Below are positions 31,575 to 41,483 of a DNA stretch of 52,662 bases, one piece after another. Within the stretch, counting starts at the first letter, position 1. Every line of letters starts with the position of its first letter. Below the pieces are notes generated by a model that was not told the DNA's origin, did no database searches, and saw only the letters and a list, made by a program, of their open reading frames with translations. The stretch covers positions 1-52,662 of the forward strand of contig LKPX01000019.1 in the NCBI GenBank assembly GCA_001443525.1. The letters run 5' to 3'. This stretch comes from Desulfobacteraceae bacterium RAAP-1. GTDB taxonomy: Bacteria > Desulfobacterota > Desulfobacteria > Desulfobacterales > Desulfatirhabdiaceae. Both the position numbers and the translations under genes were made by a program.

Positions 31575-32855
31575 TCGTCAGATTATAGACACCTTTTTCA
31601 ATTTTGGCGTTCACATTCCAGTCAATTTTTTCAATCACACGCAATATTTTTCTGTTACTGGGTAAAATATACCCTTTAAATCCCTTCAGGAGCCTTTCTT
31701 TGCCCAGTTGCATCAGCATCGTGAAAATAAACGTCGCGATGCCCGTATTCTGATATTTTTCATCCACGACAATGGCGATTTCAGGATACATTTCCTGCGC
31801 CTCAAGACTTGAAAAACGGCCTTCGGCGATAATTTCCCCGGTTCTGGTTTCACCGACGACAGACAATGCCCTGCTGTAATCAATATTGACATATTCCTGC
31901 ATGGTTGTATGCGGCATGGCTCTGATACGGGTAAAATACCGGTAATAAACAGCTTCATCGGAAAATCGATAAAAAAGCCTCCGCATATTTTCTTCATCGG
32001 AAGGCTTGATGGCCCGAAAGCAAATCTCAATGCCGTTTTTAAAAGTATGCTTTTTTGTAATTTTAGATGGATACAGATGCGCGCTTTCCTTGATATAAAT
32101 TTGATCCGGATAGATGATTTTGCTCTTTCTGGCTTCCTCAACCAGACCTGGACGGTCATCCGGATGAGCAATATCAATCAGCCCCTGGGCTCGTTCACGC
32201 ACGGTCCGGCCACTGACGGCGGTGATTCCATATTCTGTAACGATCGTACTGACGGATTCCCAAAGACTGAACTGGTTGGGGTATCGAGTGAGGGACGACA
32301 GAATATTTGATTTGTTCTGACGATTTCTGCTCGGTAATGCAAAAATTGCCCGACCGCCTTCGGATAAGAGCGCTCCGTTAAAAAAATCAACGACCTCACT
32401 GGGACCGCTGCCGACATTGCCTCTGCCCGTATGCAGTGCAATCCGGCCGTACAAGTCAACTTTACGGGCGGAAAACACCATGACGACTTTCGGGTTGCTG
32501 CCGATACAGACGGGGTTGAAAACCTGATCGATGGATTGAAATTCAATTAATGGATTGTTGTCAAGCCACGCCATAAGTTCCGGTGTTCCAATGGCATAGG
32601 ATGTAAGAGATTTGCCCTGATAACTTTTTTTATACTGATTTGTTGAAAAATATCCAGATCAACGAGATTACCACCGTTGGCGTCTTTAAGATGTTTGAAT
32701 AAAGTCAGAGGCTCTGAAACACCTGTTCCGATAAATATCCTCACCCCCGGAGTTATCTTTTTAATAACTTTTTCCGGACTGACAAGCATTTGCTTCCAGT
32801 TGGCGTGCATTCCTGTTTCCATTGACCGTACCGTGAAAAGAGTTGCCGATCGCAT
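31564..32855 (-). pseudogene. Broken acetyl-CoA hydrolase/transferase-GNAT fusion
   Basis: Two reading frames together make a degraded relative of the intact gene at 50623-52518. The N-terminal piece (32855 down to about 32620) carries NWKQMLVSPEKVIKKITPG and RIFIGTGVSEPLTL, the start of a CoA-transferase fold. The other frame picks up at about 32640 with GKSLTSYAIGTPELMAWLDNNP and runs through the rest of the transferase fold and a complete GNAT domain to 31564. About 250 residues in the middle of the intact homologue are missing, and the frames differ at a run of seven A's (minus strand). So there is a large deletion plus a frame change. The C-terminal piece could still be translated from the ATG at 32574 (336 residues). 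Confidence 0.85.
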
Positions 32856-33084
32856 AAAAAATCGTTAATACGTCATCTACTATACATCATTTCCAATATT
32901 TGCAATATGGACGCGTTTTTCGGCAGCCTCCGCATCATCGTGAACAGCGCTTGCCCGCTGAGAAAACTCATGATAATAAATTCACAGGATGAAATAACAG
33001 CGGGAGCCAGCATCCGGTATGCTGTATGCTGAACCGTGAACACCTGCAATGCGACTGTTTGTAGTATTCCCGAGGTAACAGGAT

Positions 33085-33474
33085 ATGAAAAAATCGTCAC
33101 AAGGGTCTGCCGCCGGTATGGATCGCATCGTCGCCGAAGCCAGAAAAAATCAGGAACTTCGGGAAAAGACATATCGGGAACGCGCCCTCAAACTTTTTCC
33201 CTGGGTATGCGCCCGCTGTGGACGCGAGTTTTCCGGCAAGAAATTAAAAGAGCTTACGGTCCACCATAAGGATCACAACCATGACAACAATCCGCCGGAT
33301 GGAAGCAACTGGGAACTTCTCTGCATCTATTGCCACGAAAATGAGCACTCCCGATATCTGGATGCAGAATGGTACGGAGGTGCATCTCAGGATGACGGCA
33401 GCGGCGCATCGTCTTCCTTTCACAGCCCATTTGCCGGTCTCGACGCGCTGCTGAAACAAAAAGCCAAAGAGTGA
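33085..33474 (+). CDS. yajD: YajD-family HNH nuclease
   Basis: The 129-residue small HNH protein has the zinc ligands CARCGREF and CIYCHENEH and the core LTVHHKDHNHDNNPPDGSNWELLC, split by one turn. This is almost the E. coli YajD pattern, including the YRERALKLFPWVC start. GAGG lies nine bases before the ATG. R1 copy E is inserted at the stop codon, which is retained inside the target duplication. The 229-bp gap on its left shows no gene. Its biological role is unknown; it is present in many bacteria. Confidence 0.9.
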   Translation: MKKSSQGSAAGMDRIVAEARKNQELREKTYRERALKLFPWVCARCGREFSGKKLKELTVHHKDHNHDNNPPDGSNWELLCIYCHENEHSRYLDAEWYGGASQDDGSGASSSFHSPFAGLDALLKQKAKE

Positions 33475-33622
33475 CGACTTCGTAAAATGTCCGCATGCTG
33501 CGTTGCGCTGCATCCTTTGTCGTTGCAGCGTACGAAAAGTACGCTTCACTCCTCAGAATTTGCGCGCCTTGCCTGCGAACATTTTACGAAGTCGTCCGAA
33601 AATCGACTTTTTAAAAGCTCAT
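33475..33622 (+). repeat. R1 palindromic repeat, copy E, with 10-bp target duplication
   Basis: This 148-bp copy is flanked by the perfect direct repeat CAAAGAGTGA (33465-33474 and 33623-33632). The left copy of that repeat contains the yajD stop codon. Inside, 22 of 23 bases of the arms 33473-33495 and 33574-33596 are complementary, and GCGTACGAAAAGTACGC forms an inner hairpin. Confidence 0.93.
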
Positions 33623-33656
33623 CAAAGAGTGATGAACCAGAGGGAGGCCCCATATC

Positions 33657-34952
33657 ATGACAGACATTAAAATACCCGGAGTCGGTGAGTCCGTCCGGGA
33701 AGCAGTTCTGGCGCAGTGGCTCAAAAATGATGGCGATCATGTCCACAAAGACGATCCCATCCTGGTCATCGAAACCGACAAGGTTTCTCTGGAGGTAGTT
33801 GCGGAAACCGACGGCGTGCTGCATACACAGGTTTCGGCAGGTAAAGCGCTCCCGATCGGTGCGGTGGTGGGGACGCTGGAGCCGGAACAGGAATCAGCAC
33901 CGAGCGCAGTATCCTCTGAAAAAACATCCCCAGCAGCCATCAAGCCGCCTCTGATCCAGGCAGAGGAAAAGCAACCGGATATTCATCCAATCGATGTTCC
34001 GGCTGATGTTCCGGCATCCCCGCCGCATATACCGGAAAATCCTCCCAACGCATCCACAGCGCCGGACTTTCTCATACCGTCTGTCCGCCGGTTGATCGAA
34101 AGAACAGGCGCGGATATCAGCGCTGTCGTGGGTACGGGGCCGGATGGCAGAATCACGAAAGGGGATGTGCTGCTGTATCTTGAAGACAGGCCGGCGCCAT
34201 CGGCGCAGCCCGCCACAACTGCCGAATGTGCAGCAGCGCCCTCCCTCGTGGATGAACCCGTAACGCGAACCCCCATGACGCCCATCCGCCAGCGCATCGC
34301 CGAAAGGCTGGTGCAGGCGAAACAGCAAACCGCCATACTGACGACATTCAACGAAATCGACATGACGCAGGTGATGGCACTGCGCCAGAGATACAAGGAT
34401 GCCTTTCAGAAAGTCCACGGGGTTTCGCTGGGATTCATGAGCTTTTTTATTAAAGCCTGTGTGGCCGCACTGAAAGACTTTCCTGATATTAACGCCAGCA
34501 TTGAGGGGCGGGATGTGGTCTATCACAATTATTATCATATCGGCGTGGCTGTCGGCAGCCCGCGAGGGCTGGTGGTGCCGGTTATCCGTCATGCAGACCG
34601 CATGAGCTTTGCTGATATTGAAACAGCCATTGGAAATTTTGTGGAAAAAATACAGGCGGGCAAGCTGACTCTCTCCGATCTGGAAGGGGGAACCTTTACC
34701 ATCAGTAATGGCGGGGTGTATGGATCGCTGCTCAGCACCCCTATCTTGAATCCTCCGCAAAGCGCCATTCTTGGGATGCACAAGATTGAGAAACGGCCGG
34801 TGGTTATCGATGACGCCATTGTCATCCGCTCCATGATGTATGTGGCGCTAAGTTATGACCATCGCGTCGTGGACGGCCAGGGCGCCGTTTCCTGCCTGAA
34901 ACGGATTAAGGAATGCATCGAAGCGCCGGAACGGCTCATGATGGAGGTGTAG
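33657..34952 (+). CDS. sucB: 2-oxoglutarate dehydrogenase E2 (dihydrolipoyl succinyltransferase)
   Basis: The 431-residue protein has a lipoyl domain (ETDKVSLEV with the lipoylated lysine at about 42), an Ala/Pro-rich linker, a peripheral-subunit-binding domain (PSVRRLIERTGADISAVVG, split by a linker) and the catalytic core with the C-terminal HRVVDGQGAV motif. This is the E2 of the 2-oxoglutarate complex by overall pattern; a pyruvate-type E2 is less likely. GGGAGG lies nine bases before the ATG. No sucA (E1) is upstream: R1 copy E and yajD occupy that place. The lpd gene follows two bases after its stop. Confidence 0.9.
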   Translation: MTDIKIPGVGESVREAVLAQWLKNDGDHVHKDDPILVIETDKVSLEVVAETDGVLHTQVSAGKALPIGAVVGTLEPEQESAPSAVSSEKTSPAAIKPPLIQAEEKQPDIHPIDVPADVPASPPHIPENPPNASTAPDFLIPSVRRLIERTGADISAVVGTGPDGRITKGDVLLYLEDRPAPSAQPATTAECAAAPSLVDEPVTRTPMTPIRQRIAERLVQAKQQTAILTTFNEIDMTQVMALRQRYKDAFQKVHGVSLGFMSFFIKACVAALKDFPDINASIEGRDVVYHNYYHIGVAVGSPRGLVVPVIRHADRMSFADIETAIGNFVEKIQAGKLTLSDLEGGTFTISNGGVYGSLLSTPILNPPQSAILGMHKIEKRPVVIDDAIVIRSMMYVALSYDHRVVDGQGAVSCLKRIKECIEAPERLMMEV

Positions 34953-34954
34953 CC

Positions 34955-36364
34955 ATGACAGAAGAAAAAAAATACGATCTGGTGGTAATCGGCGGAGGCC
35001 CCGGAGGCTATACTGCAGCCGTGCGGGCGTCACAACTGGGAATGACCGTGGCGTGCGTGGAAAAGCATTCCCGTCTGGGCGGCGTCTGCCTGAATGTAGG
35101 ATGCATCCCCAGCAAGGCGTTGCTGGATTCCAGCGAACTTTACGTCACTGTTTCCCGTCGTCTGGCGGTTCACGGTATTCACGCTGAAGGTATCTCTTTA
35201 GACTTGCCGGCAATGATGACCCGCAAGCAGCAGGTAGTGGCGGATCTGACCGGACAGGTACGAAAACTCCTCGAAGCCAACCGCGTGGAAATTGTCACCG
35301 GTGTTGCCGAACTTGTGGATGCACATCATGTCCGCGTTTCCGGCGAGGACGGCTCATCCAGAAGCCTGAATGCCGGATTCATATTGCTGACGACCGGCAG
35401 TGTCCCGACTCCGATGCCGGGTGTCGAATACGATGGCCGTCGCATCGTCGATTCCACCGGCGCTTTGCAGTTTACGGAAATCCCCCGGAAATTAGGTCTC
35501 ATCGGCGGCGGATTCATCGGTCTGGAGCTTGGATCCGTCTGGCAGCGTCTGGGCTCTGAGGTGACGGTGATTGAAATGCTTCCCCAGATCGCATCGGGTC
35601 TTGACGGCTAGATCAGCCGCAGTCTCAAACGCAGTCTCGATAAACAGGGCATGACATTTCGTCTGAAAACCAGGGTCAATCGTGTGGAAACGTCTGACGA
35701 TGGCGTGAACGTCACCGTGGCGTCCGGCGCTGCAGAGGAAACCCTGATATTCGACAAAATACTGGTTGCTGTCGGACGCAAGCCTCAAACCCGCGGGATA
35801 GGGCTTGAAGCCGTCGGCGTCGAGCTGGATACCACCGGGCGTGTCCGGATCAATGCCGGATTTCAGACGAGCGTCACATCCATTTATGCGGCAGGCGATA
35901 TTGTGGCCGGCCCCATGCTGGCGCACAAAGCGTCCGCGGAAGGCATTGCCGCTGTCGAAAACATGGCTGGCATTTCTTCCGAAGTTCACTACGACACGCT
36001 GCCCTCCGTCATATACACATCCCCTGAAGTCGCCAGCGTGGGACTTACCGAAGAGCAGATGAAGCAGAGAAATATTCCCTGCCGGATCGGAACATTTCCG
36101 TTTACCGGTAACGGCAGAGCCCGGTGTATGGGAGAAACCGAAGGGCTGGTGAAAATCATCGCTCATGCCAAAACAGACCGCATTACAGGTGTTCATATCA
36201 TCGGACACGGCGCTTCGGAAATGATCGCAGAAGGCGTTATGGCCATGGAAATGGGCGCCAGTTCCGAAGATATCGCCCGGACGGTTCACAGCCATCCGAC
36301 ATTTTCAGAAGCGCTGATGGAAGCGGCGGCTTCCATTCAGAAACAGGCATCGAAACGCTCTTGA
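34955..36364 (+). pseudogene. lpd: Dihydrolipoamide dehydrogenase with one in-frame TAG
   Basis: The reading frame 34955-36364 would encode a full-length 469-residue E3 flavoprotein: GGGPGGYTAAVRASQLG, the redox-active CLNVGCIPSK, the NAD domain GGGFIGLELGSVWQRLG, and the C-terminal HSHPTFSEA with the catalytic His. A single TAG at 35609-35611 interrupts it after SGLDG; the next residues, ISRSLKRSLDKQG, continue in the same frame. Homologues usually have an acidic residue (E or D) there, so one base change (GAG to TAG) explains it. Either it is a recent nonsense mutation, a sequencing error, or the amber codon is read through. GGAGG lies seven bases before the ATG. Confidence 0.9.
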
Positions 36365-36379
36365 CGATTTCGTAATAAG
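36363..36379 (+). repeat. Possible R1 remnant at the lpd stop
   Basis: GACGATTTCGTAATAAG matches the first 17 bases of R1 at 15 positions and starts within the stop codon of lpd. It is too short to be certain, but its placement repeats that of other R1 copies. Confidence 0.35.
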
Positions 36380-36389
36380 GGAATTTCCG

Positions 36390-38393
36390 ATGACCCATCG
36401 CATCGGCGTTTTCATCTGTGAATGCGGACCCAACATCCGGGATGCTATAGATATCACGGCTCTGGTGGAATTCTGCAAATCCCTGCCGGAAGTGGTCATT
36501 GCCCGCAAATCCGCGCTGCTGTGTTCCACGAAAGATCAGGAGATTCTCCGGCAGGATATTGTTTCCCTGTCGCTGACACATGTGGTCATTGCCGGCTGCT
36601 CTCCTAAAGAGCACGAGCGGACGTTTCAGCATGTTCTCGAAACCGCGGGGCTGAACCCGTTCTTACTTCAGATCGCCAATATCCGGGAACACTGCGCGTG
36701 GGTAACGCCGGACAAGGCGCTGGCGACTGAAAAAGCCAAAATGCAGATTCAGGCTGCGGTACGGCGCGTGCGTCTGAACACGCCGCTATCCACCCGCGAA
36801 ATTCCGTGCAGCCCGCATATTCTGGTGATCGGTGCAGGCGTTTCAGGCATGACTGCCGCGATGGCGGCTGCCGATGCGCATCGCAAGGTATATCTGATTG
36901 AAAAAGCGCCCTGCATCGGCGGCCGGGTCGCCCGTTTTGAAACCGTGTTTCCCGGCGGCGAATGCGCCACCTGCATGCTGGATCCCCTGATGGACGCCGT
37001 ATTGCACCACGAATACATTACGCTGTTCACCCAGAGCGAACTGGTGGATATCAAAGGCTTTTACGGCAATTTCACGGTCCGGATACGCTGCCATCCCCGG
37101 TATGTGTCTCCAGAAGCCTGCATCGGCTGCGCCGCGTGCTGCGATGTCTGTCCCGTAACGGTTCCCAATGAATTCAACGAAGGACTGGATATCCGAAACG
37201 CCATCTGCATTCCTTATCCCGGCGCCTTGCCCCACATCGCCAGTATTGACGCCCGACACTGCCTTCATTTCAGCGGCGACGATTGCAGCGCCTGCAGAGA
37301 CGTTTGTCCATTCAGCGCCATCGATATGAATATGGCCGAACATGTGGAAGAACTCACGGTGGGTGGCATCATTGTGTCCACCGGATGTGATCTTCTGGAT
37401 ATCGCTTCCATAGACCGCTATGGATATGGTAAAATCCCCAATGTCTATACGGCAATGGAATTTGAGCGCATCGTCAGTTCCACAGGGCCGACCGGCGGCA
37501 AACTCCTCCTTAAAAACGGTGAAACGCCCCGCTGTCTGGCGTTGATTCACTGCGCAGGCTCCCGGATATCCACCGCCAAACCTTACTGCTCGGGTATTTG
37601 CTGCCGATATCTGCTGAAATTCGCCCGAATCGCATCAGAAAAACTGCCGGATATTTTTATACTGATTCTGTTTTCAGACTGGTGCCTGCCGGGAAAAAGC
37701 GCCCAGAAACTGCTCGCTTCTGTCTTGGAACTGCCGCATGTACAGTGTCAGCGTCTGGCGACGCCTGACAGCCTGGAAATCTTTCAGAAAAACGACGCGA
37801 TGGGGATCCGCTGGCAGGATATTCATCACAAAGTTCAGCAGGCGTCATGTAACATGGCGGTACTGGCGCCGGCCTTAACGGGAAGCGCAGATGCACTCGG
37901 GTTATCGGAATGCCTGGATGTCTTGGTGGATTCAGACGGCTTTTTCTCTAACATACATCCGATTGTTTCACCCGTATCAACCTCGCGGAAAGGAATATGG
38001 ATGGCTGGCAGCGCCGGCAGCCCATGCACGGTTCCGGAAGCTGTCGCTCAAGGGCTGGCGGTCGCAGGCAGCGCATTATCCGGCCTGTCACCGGAAAAAA
38101 CCCTTCAGCTTCCGGCTTGCATCTCTGAAGTGGACGACGCAATGTGTTCCGGATGCGGTATCTGCCTTGGGGTTTGCCCGCATCAGGCCATTATATTGCA
38201 GGCATCCTGCGCCGTCATTCAGGACGCCTTGTGTCAGGGATGTGGCGCCTGCGCCGCCGCCTGCCCTTCCAGCGCCATCACCGCCAGACACTTTACAAAC
38301 GAACAAATTGAAGCGGAAATTTCCGGTTTGCTGGACACATCGACGGAAATTTCCCCTGATATCCCGAAACCACCGCGCACGGCATACCAGTGA
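36390..38393 (+). CDS. HdrA-like FAD/iron-sulfur protein
   Basis: The 667-residue protein has the HdrA layout: an N-terminal segment starting RIGVFICECG, a FAD fold (LVIGAGVSGMTAA at ~145-157), the conserved GGECATCMLDPL, a ferredoxin-like CIGCAACCDVC, a second partial cluster around DDCSACRDVC, and two C-terminal 4Fe-4S motifs (CSGCGICLGVC and CQGCGACAAAC). HdrA is the electron-bifurcating centre of heterodisulfide-reductase-type complexes in methanogens and sulfate reducers. HdrB and HdrC are not encoded in the window. GGGA lies seven bases before the ATG. It follows lpd by 25 bases, so it is probably in the same operon. Its partner is not clear. Confidence 0.88.
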   Translation: MTHRIGVFICECGPNIRDAIDITALVEFCKSLPEVVIARKSALLCSTKDQEILRQDIVSLSLTHVVIAGCSPKEHERTFQHVLETAGLNPFLLQIANIREHCAWVTPDKALATEKAKMQIQAAVRRVRLNTPLSTREIPCSPHILVIGAGVSGMTAAMAAADAHRKVYLIEKAPCIGGRVARFETVFPGGECATCMLDPLMDAVLHHEYITLFTQSELVDIKGFYGNFTVRIRCHPRYVSPEACIGCAACCDVCPVTVPNEFNEGLDIRNAICIPYPGALPHIASIDARHCLHFSGDDCSACRDVCPFSAIDMNMAEHVEELTVGGIIVSTGCDLLDIASIDRYGYGKIPNVYTAMEFERIVSSTGPTGGKLLLKNGETPRCLALIHCAGSRISTAKPYCSGICCRYLLKFARIASEKLPDIFILILFSDWCLPGKSAQKLLASVLELPHVQCQRLATPDSLEIFQKNDAMGIRWQDIHHKVQQASCNMAVLAPALTGSADALGLSECLDVLVDSDGFFSNIHPIVSPVSTSRKGIWMAGSAGSPCTVPEAVAQGLAVAGSALSGLSPEKTLQLPACISEVDDAMCSGCGICLGVCPHQAIILQASCAVIQDALCQGCGACAAACPSSAITARHFTNEQIEAEISGLLDTSTEISPDIPKPPRTAYQ

Positions 38394-38659
38394 CAATGCC
38401 GCCAGCATGTCCCCAGTTACCAGCACGGTTTATAACTACCCATATTCATGGGGCCGGCAGTACAAAGGCGCGAAGAATCCGGACGATTCAGGTACAAACC
38501 GGCTGACCGTTTTACCACCGGCAGCGTCAGTACCTTGCAAACACAGATAAAAGTCTTTATGATAGCTCCGTTTTTTTGCACGAATGTCCGCGATAAAGCA
38601 TCCACATCGGTCAGTCAACAGAAACTTCACATGCGTGCAGCCATAAGAAACTTGGAGTT

Positions 38660-38678
38660 TTCCCCTGCGGGGAATTTT
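38660..38678 (+). terminator. Weak hairpin terminator after the hdrA-like gene
   Basis: TTCCCC (38660-38665) and GGGGAA (38669-38674) pair around a three-base loop and are followed by TTTT. The 340-base gap between 38394 and 38733 otherwise shows no gene that I recognise. Confidence 0.4.
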
Positions 38679-38733
38679 GATGCCTCACTGCGTTGATACA
38701 TCGCAGAAATCAATCATTACAGGAGATACAGCT

Positions 38734-39747
38734 TTGGAATATGCAGCCACCATTACCGGAACCGGCTCGGCCTTTCCGGAACACCGCGTCACCAACCACG
38801 ATATCACCAGCAAACTGGCCGCCTCAGACATTGAAACCAGCGACGCCTGGATCCGGGAACGCACCGGCATTAGCGAAAGACGTTTCTCAAAACCAGGAAA
38901 TCCGGATGAGCACAATTCATCCTTAGGGCTTGCCGCTGCCCAAAAAGCACTTGAAATGGCCGGTAAAACGCCTGAGGATATCGATCAGATCATTTATTCC
39001 ACCTGCACCCCGGATACCATTATTCCTTCGACCGCTTGCTGGCTCCAGCACAAGCTTGGTGCTACCAGGGCATGGGGAATGGATCTGAATGCTGCGTGTT
39101 CGGGTTTTATTTACGGGCTGACCATCGCCGAACAGTTTATCCGAACCGGCCAGGTCAAGACCAGCCTGGTGCTGGGAACTGAAATACTCAGCTCAATCAT
39201 CAACTGGAAAGACCGCGGGTCCTGCATCCTGTTTGGAGATGGCTCCGGCGCTGCCGTTGTAGAACGCGCGCCAGAGGAATCCCCGCATCGCATTCTTTCC
39301 AGTCATCTGCTGTCCGACGGAAGTCTGTGGGAACTGCTGTACATTCCCGCCGGTGGTTCCGCTCAGGCGGCCACTCCAGACATCATGGCGCAGAACCTGA
39401 ACAAGATTCAAATGAACGGCAGAGAAATTTTCAAGATCGCCGTCCGAACCCTCAGCACCTTCGCCATGACTGCGCTGGAAAAAAATGATATGACTGTTGA
39501 TATGCTTGACTGGTTTATTCCCCACCAGGCCAATTATCGCATTATCGAGGCTGTCGCTAAACGCCTTCAACTGCCGATGGAAAAAGTGCTGGTCAATGTG
39601 GACCGCTTTGGCAACACTTCTTCCGCCACGATACCATCGATGCTGGATGAGGCGGTACGTGACGGACGTATTCAAAAAGGCCATACCGTACTTCTGGACG
39701 CCTTCGGTGCAGGGCTTACCTATGGCTCCATACTGCTGCGCTGGTAG
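38734..39747 (+). CDS. fabH: 3-oxoacyl-ACP synthase III (KAS III)
   Basis: The 337-residue thiolase-fold enzyme condenses acetyl-CoA (or another acyl-CoA) with malonyl-ACP. The catalytic triad is visible as Cys (NAACSGFIY), His (IPHQANYR) and Asn (GNTSSATIP). The start is a TTG at 38734 with AGGAG eight bases upstream; upstream ATGs lack a ribosome site. Length is close to the family norm of 320-335. It could be a specialised FabH paralogue; specificity cannot be read. The gene is followed 35 bases later by the UbiB kinase. Confidence 0.87.
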   Translation: MEYAATITGTGSAFPEHRVTNHDITSKLAASDIETSDAWIRERTGISERRFSKPGNPDEHNSSLGLAAAQKALEMAGKTPEDIDQIIYSTCTPDTIIPSTACWLQHKLGATRAWGMDLNAACSGFIYGLTIAEQFIRTGQVKTSLVLGTEILSSIINWKDRGSCILFGDGSGAAVVERAPEESPHRILSSHLLSDGSLWELLYIPAGGSAQAATPDIMAQNLNKIQMNGREIFKIAVRTLSTFAMTALEKNDMTVDMLDWFIPHQANYRIIEAVAKRLQLPMEKVLVNVDRFGNTSSATIPSMLDEAVRDGRIQKGHTVLLDAFGAGLTYGSILLRW

Positions 39748-39781
39748 ATTTGACGACCTTTTTGCGAGTTTATTAACGGCT

Positions 39782-41479
39782 ATGCTGAGCATCCGGAAAA
39801 TAGGAATACTGGGCAGGACTTACCGGCATCTCAACCGCTACCGGCAGATACTGGGCATTCTTATCAGTTATGGATTCGGCGAAATCGTTGATCTCCTGAA
39901 GATTGATCAGTATCTGGATATCGGCCTTCAGATGGTGTCCAAAAACAGAACCAGCCGGCTTGAAAAGCTATCGCGTGCGGAAAGAATTCGCATGGCCATT
40001 GAAGATCTGGGTCCTACCTACATCAAACTGGGACAGGTAATGTCCACCCGCCCCGATCTGATTCCCGCTGACTTTATAATCGAACTTTCCAAACTTCAGG
40101 ACAATGTACCGGCATTCGATTATCGTGAGGTTGAAAAGATCGTTCTGTCTGAATTCGGTGTCGCCGTCGAAGCGTTTGTGGATGGCATGGAGAAAACTCC
40201 AATTGCTTCGGCCTCCATTGCCCAGGTGCATCGGGCGCATTCTAAAGACGGCGACGTCCTGGCCATTAAAATTCAGAGGCCGGACATTCAGCGTATTATC
40301 GAAGTCGATCTTGAAATCATGCTCCATCTGGCCACCCTCATGGAACGGCATATCGAAGAGTTTGCTTTTCACAACCCAGTGAAAATTGTGGAAGAATTCG
40401 CCAGAGTCATGGAAAAAGAAATCGATTTCACGATCGAGGCCGGCAGCATGGAACGAATCGCCGGCATGTTCCTGAATGACCCCACCGTCTATATTCCCAA
40501 AGTTTTTAGGGATAAGTCGAGTCGATCTGTGTTGACCATGGAATTTATTGATGGCATCAAGATTTCCGACGTGAACGCCATTGACGCTGCAGGACTGGAC
40601 CGAAAGCTGATCACGGTACGGGGTGCAGATACCTGTTTAAAGCAGATTTTTCATCATGGTTTTTTCCATGCGGATCCGCACCCTGGCAATATCTATGTGC
40701 TCCCGGGAAATGTCATTTGCCTGCTGGATTTTGGCATGATGGGGCTGGTGAATCGCAAAACCCGCGAAGATTTTGTGGATCTGGTGGACAGCATTGTCCA
40801 TCAGCAGGAAACCCGTGCGGTTCAGGTGCTGCTGAAAATCACCGAATGGGACAAAGAACCCAATCTGCGGGAATTTGAGAAAGACGTCTCTGAATTTATG
40901 GGACAGCACCTGTATAAACCATTAAAAGACATCAACATCGGCAAACTCCTCCAGCGCCTTCTGGAGTTGGCGGCAACCCACCGGTTGAGAATTCCTCCGG
41001 ATATCTTTCTCATGCTGAAAGCCATCGGCACCATTGAAGGCATTGCACTGGCGTTGGATCCGGATTTCGATATGGTGGCCCATGCGACCCCCTATATTCA
41101 GAAAGTCAAACTTGCCCGGTTGCACCCGGACCGGCTTGCCGGTGACATTCTGCAGATGACGTCCATGATGATGGGTTTCATGGGGCAATTCCCTCAGGAT
41201 ATGCTTGAGATCAGCCGCCTCATACGTCAGCAGAAACTGACGCTCCGCATCGAACAAACCGGACTGAACACTCTGATGGCCACGCAGGATCAAACCAGCA
41301 ACCGCATCGCCTTCGCCATCGTCATCGCCGCCCTGATTATCGGCTCTGCGCTCATTGTCATTTCCAAAATCCCGCCGCTGGTGTATGGCATATCCTTTAT
41401 CGGCTTTATCGGCTTTATCACAGCAGCGCTGATGGGGGTATGGCTTCTCACAGCCATCATCAAAAAAGGCAAGTTATAG
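39782..41479 (+). CDS. ubiB: UbiB/ABC1/AarF-family atypical kinase
   Basis: The 565-residue protein has the ADCK/UbiB signatures: YIKLGQVMSTRPDLIP, the Ala-rich loop ASASIAQVHRA, LAIKIQRP, FHADPHPGN and LLDFGMMG. Two C-terminal transmembrane helices (about residues 505-560) anchor it. UbiB proteins support ubiquinone synthesis; in an anaerobe a menaquinone or other isoprenoid-lipid role is a reasonable guess. The ribosome site is weak. An R1 fragment begins five bases after its stop. Confidence 0.9.
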   Translation: MLSIRKIGILGRTYRHLNRYRQILGILISYGFGEIVDLLKIDQYLDIGLQMVSKNRTSRLEKLSRAERIRMAIEDLGPTYIKLGQVMSTRPDLIPADFIIELSKLQDNVPAFDYREVEKIVLSEFGVAVEAFVDGMEKTPIASASIAQVHRAHSKDGDVLAIKIQRPDIQRIIEVDLEIMLHLATLMERHIEEFAFHNPVKIVEEFARVMEKEIDFTIEAGSMERIAGMFLNDPTVYIPKVFRDKSSRSVLTMEFIDGIKISDVNAIDAAGLDRKLITVRGADTCLKQIFHHGFFHADPHPGNIYVLPGNVICLLDFGMMGLVNRKTREDFVDLVDSIVHQQETRAVQVLLKITEWDKEPNLREFEKDVSEFMGQHLYKPLKDINIGKLLQRLLELAATHRLRIPPDIFLMLKAIGTIEGIALALDPDFDMVAHATPYIQKVKLARLHPDRLAGDILQMTSMMMGFMGQFPQDMLEISRLIRQQKLTLRIEQTGLNTLMATQDQTSNRIAFAIVIAALIIGSALIVISKIPPLVYGISFIGFIGFITAALMGVWLLTAIIKKGKL

Positions 41480-41483
41480 CTTT

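Noticed and set aside
33894-34781. Minus-strand ORF of 295 codons opposite sucB
   Set aside because: It is entirely within sucB, which has all lipoyl and catalytic motifs. The protein has no recognisable fold.
35609-35611. The lpd TAG as a demonstrated pyrrolysine codon
   Set aside because: No pyl genes are in the window, and Lpd is not a known Pyl protein; kept only as a possibility to test.
37891-38550. Plus-strand ORF of 219 codons overlapping the end of the hdrA-like gene in another frame
   Set aside because: It overlaps the ferredoxin motifs of the real gene and is Pro/Arg/His-rich, typical of a shadow frame.
38394-38650. Structured RNA or riboswitch in the gap before fabH
   Set aside because: No conserved riboswitch or small-RNA core could be recognised on either strand by eye.
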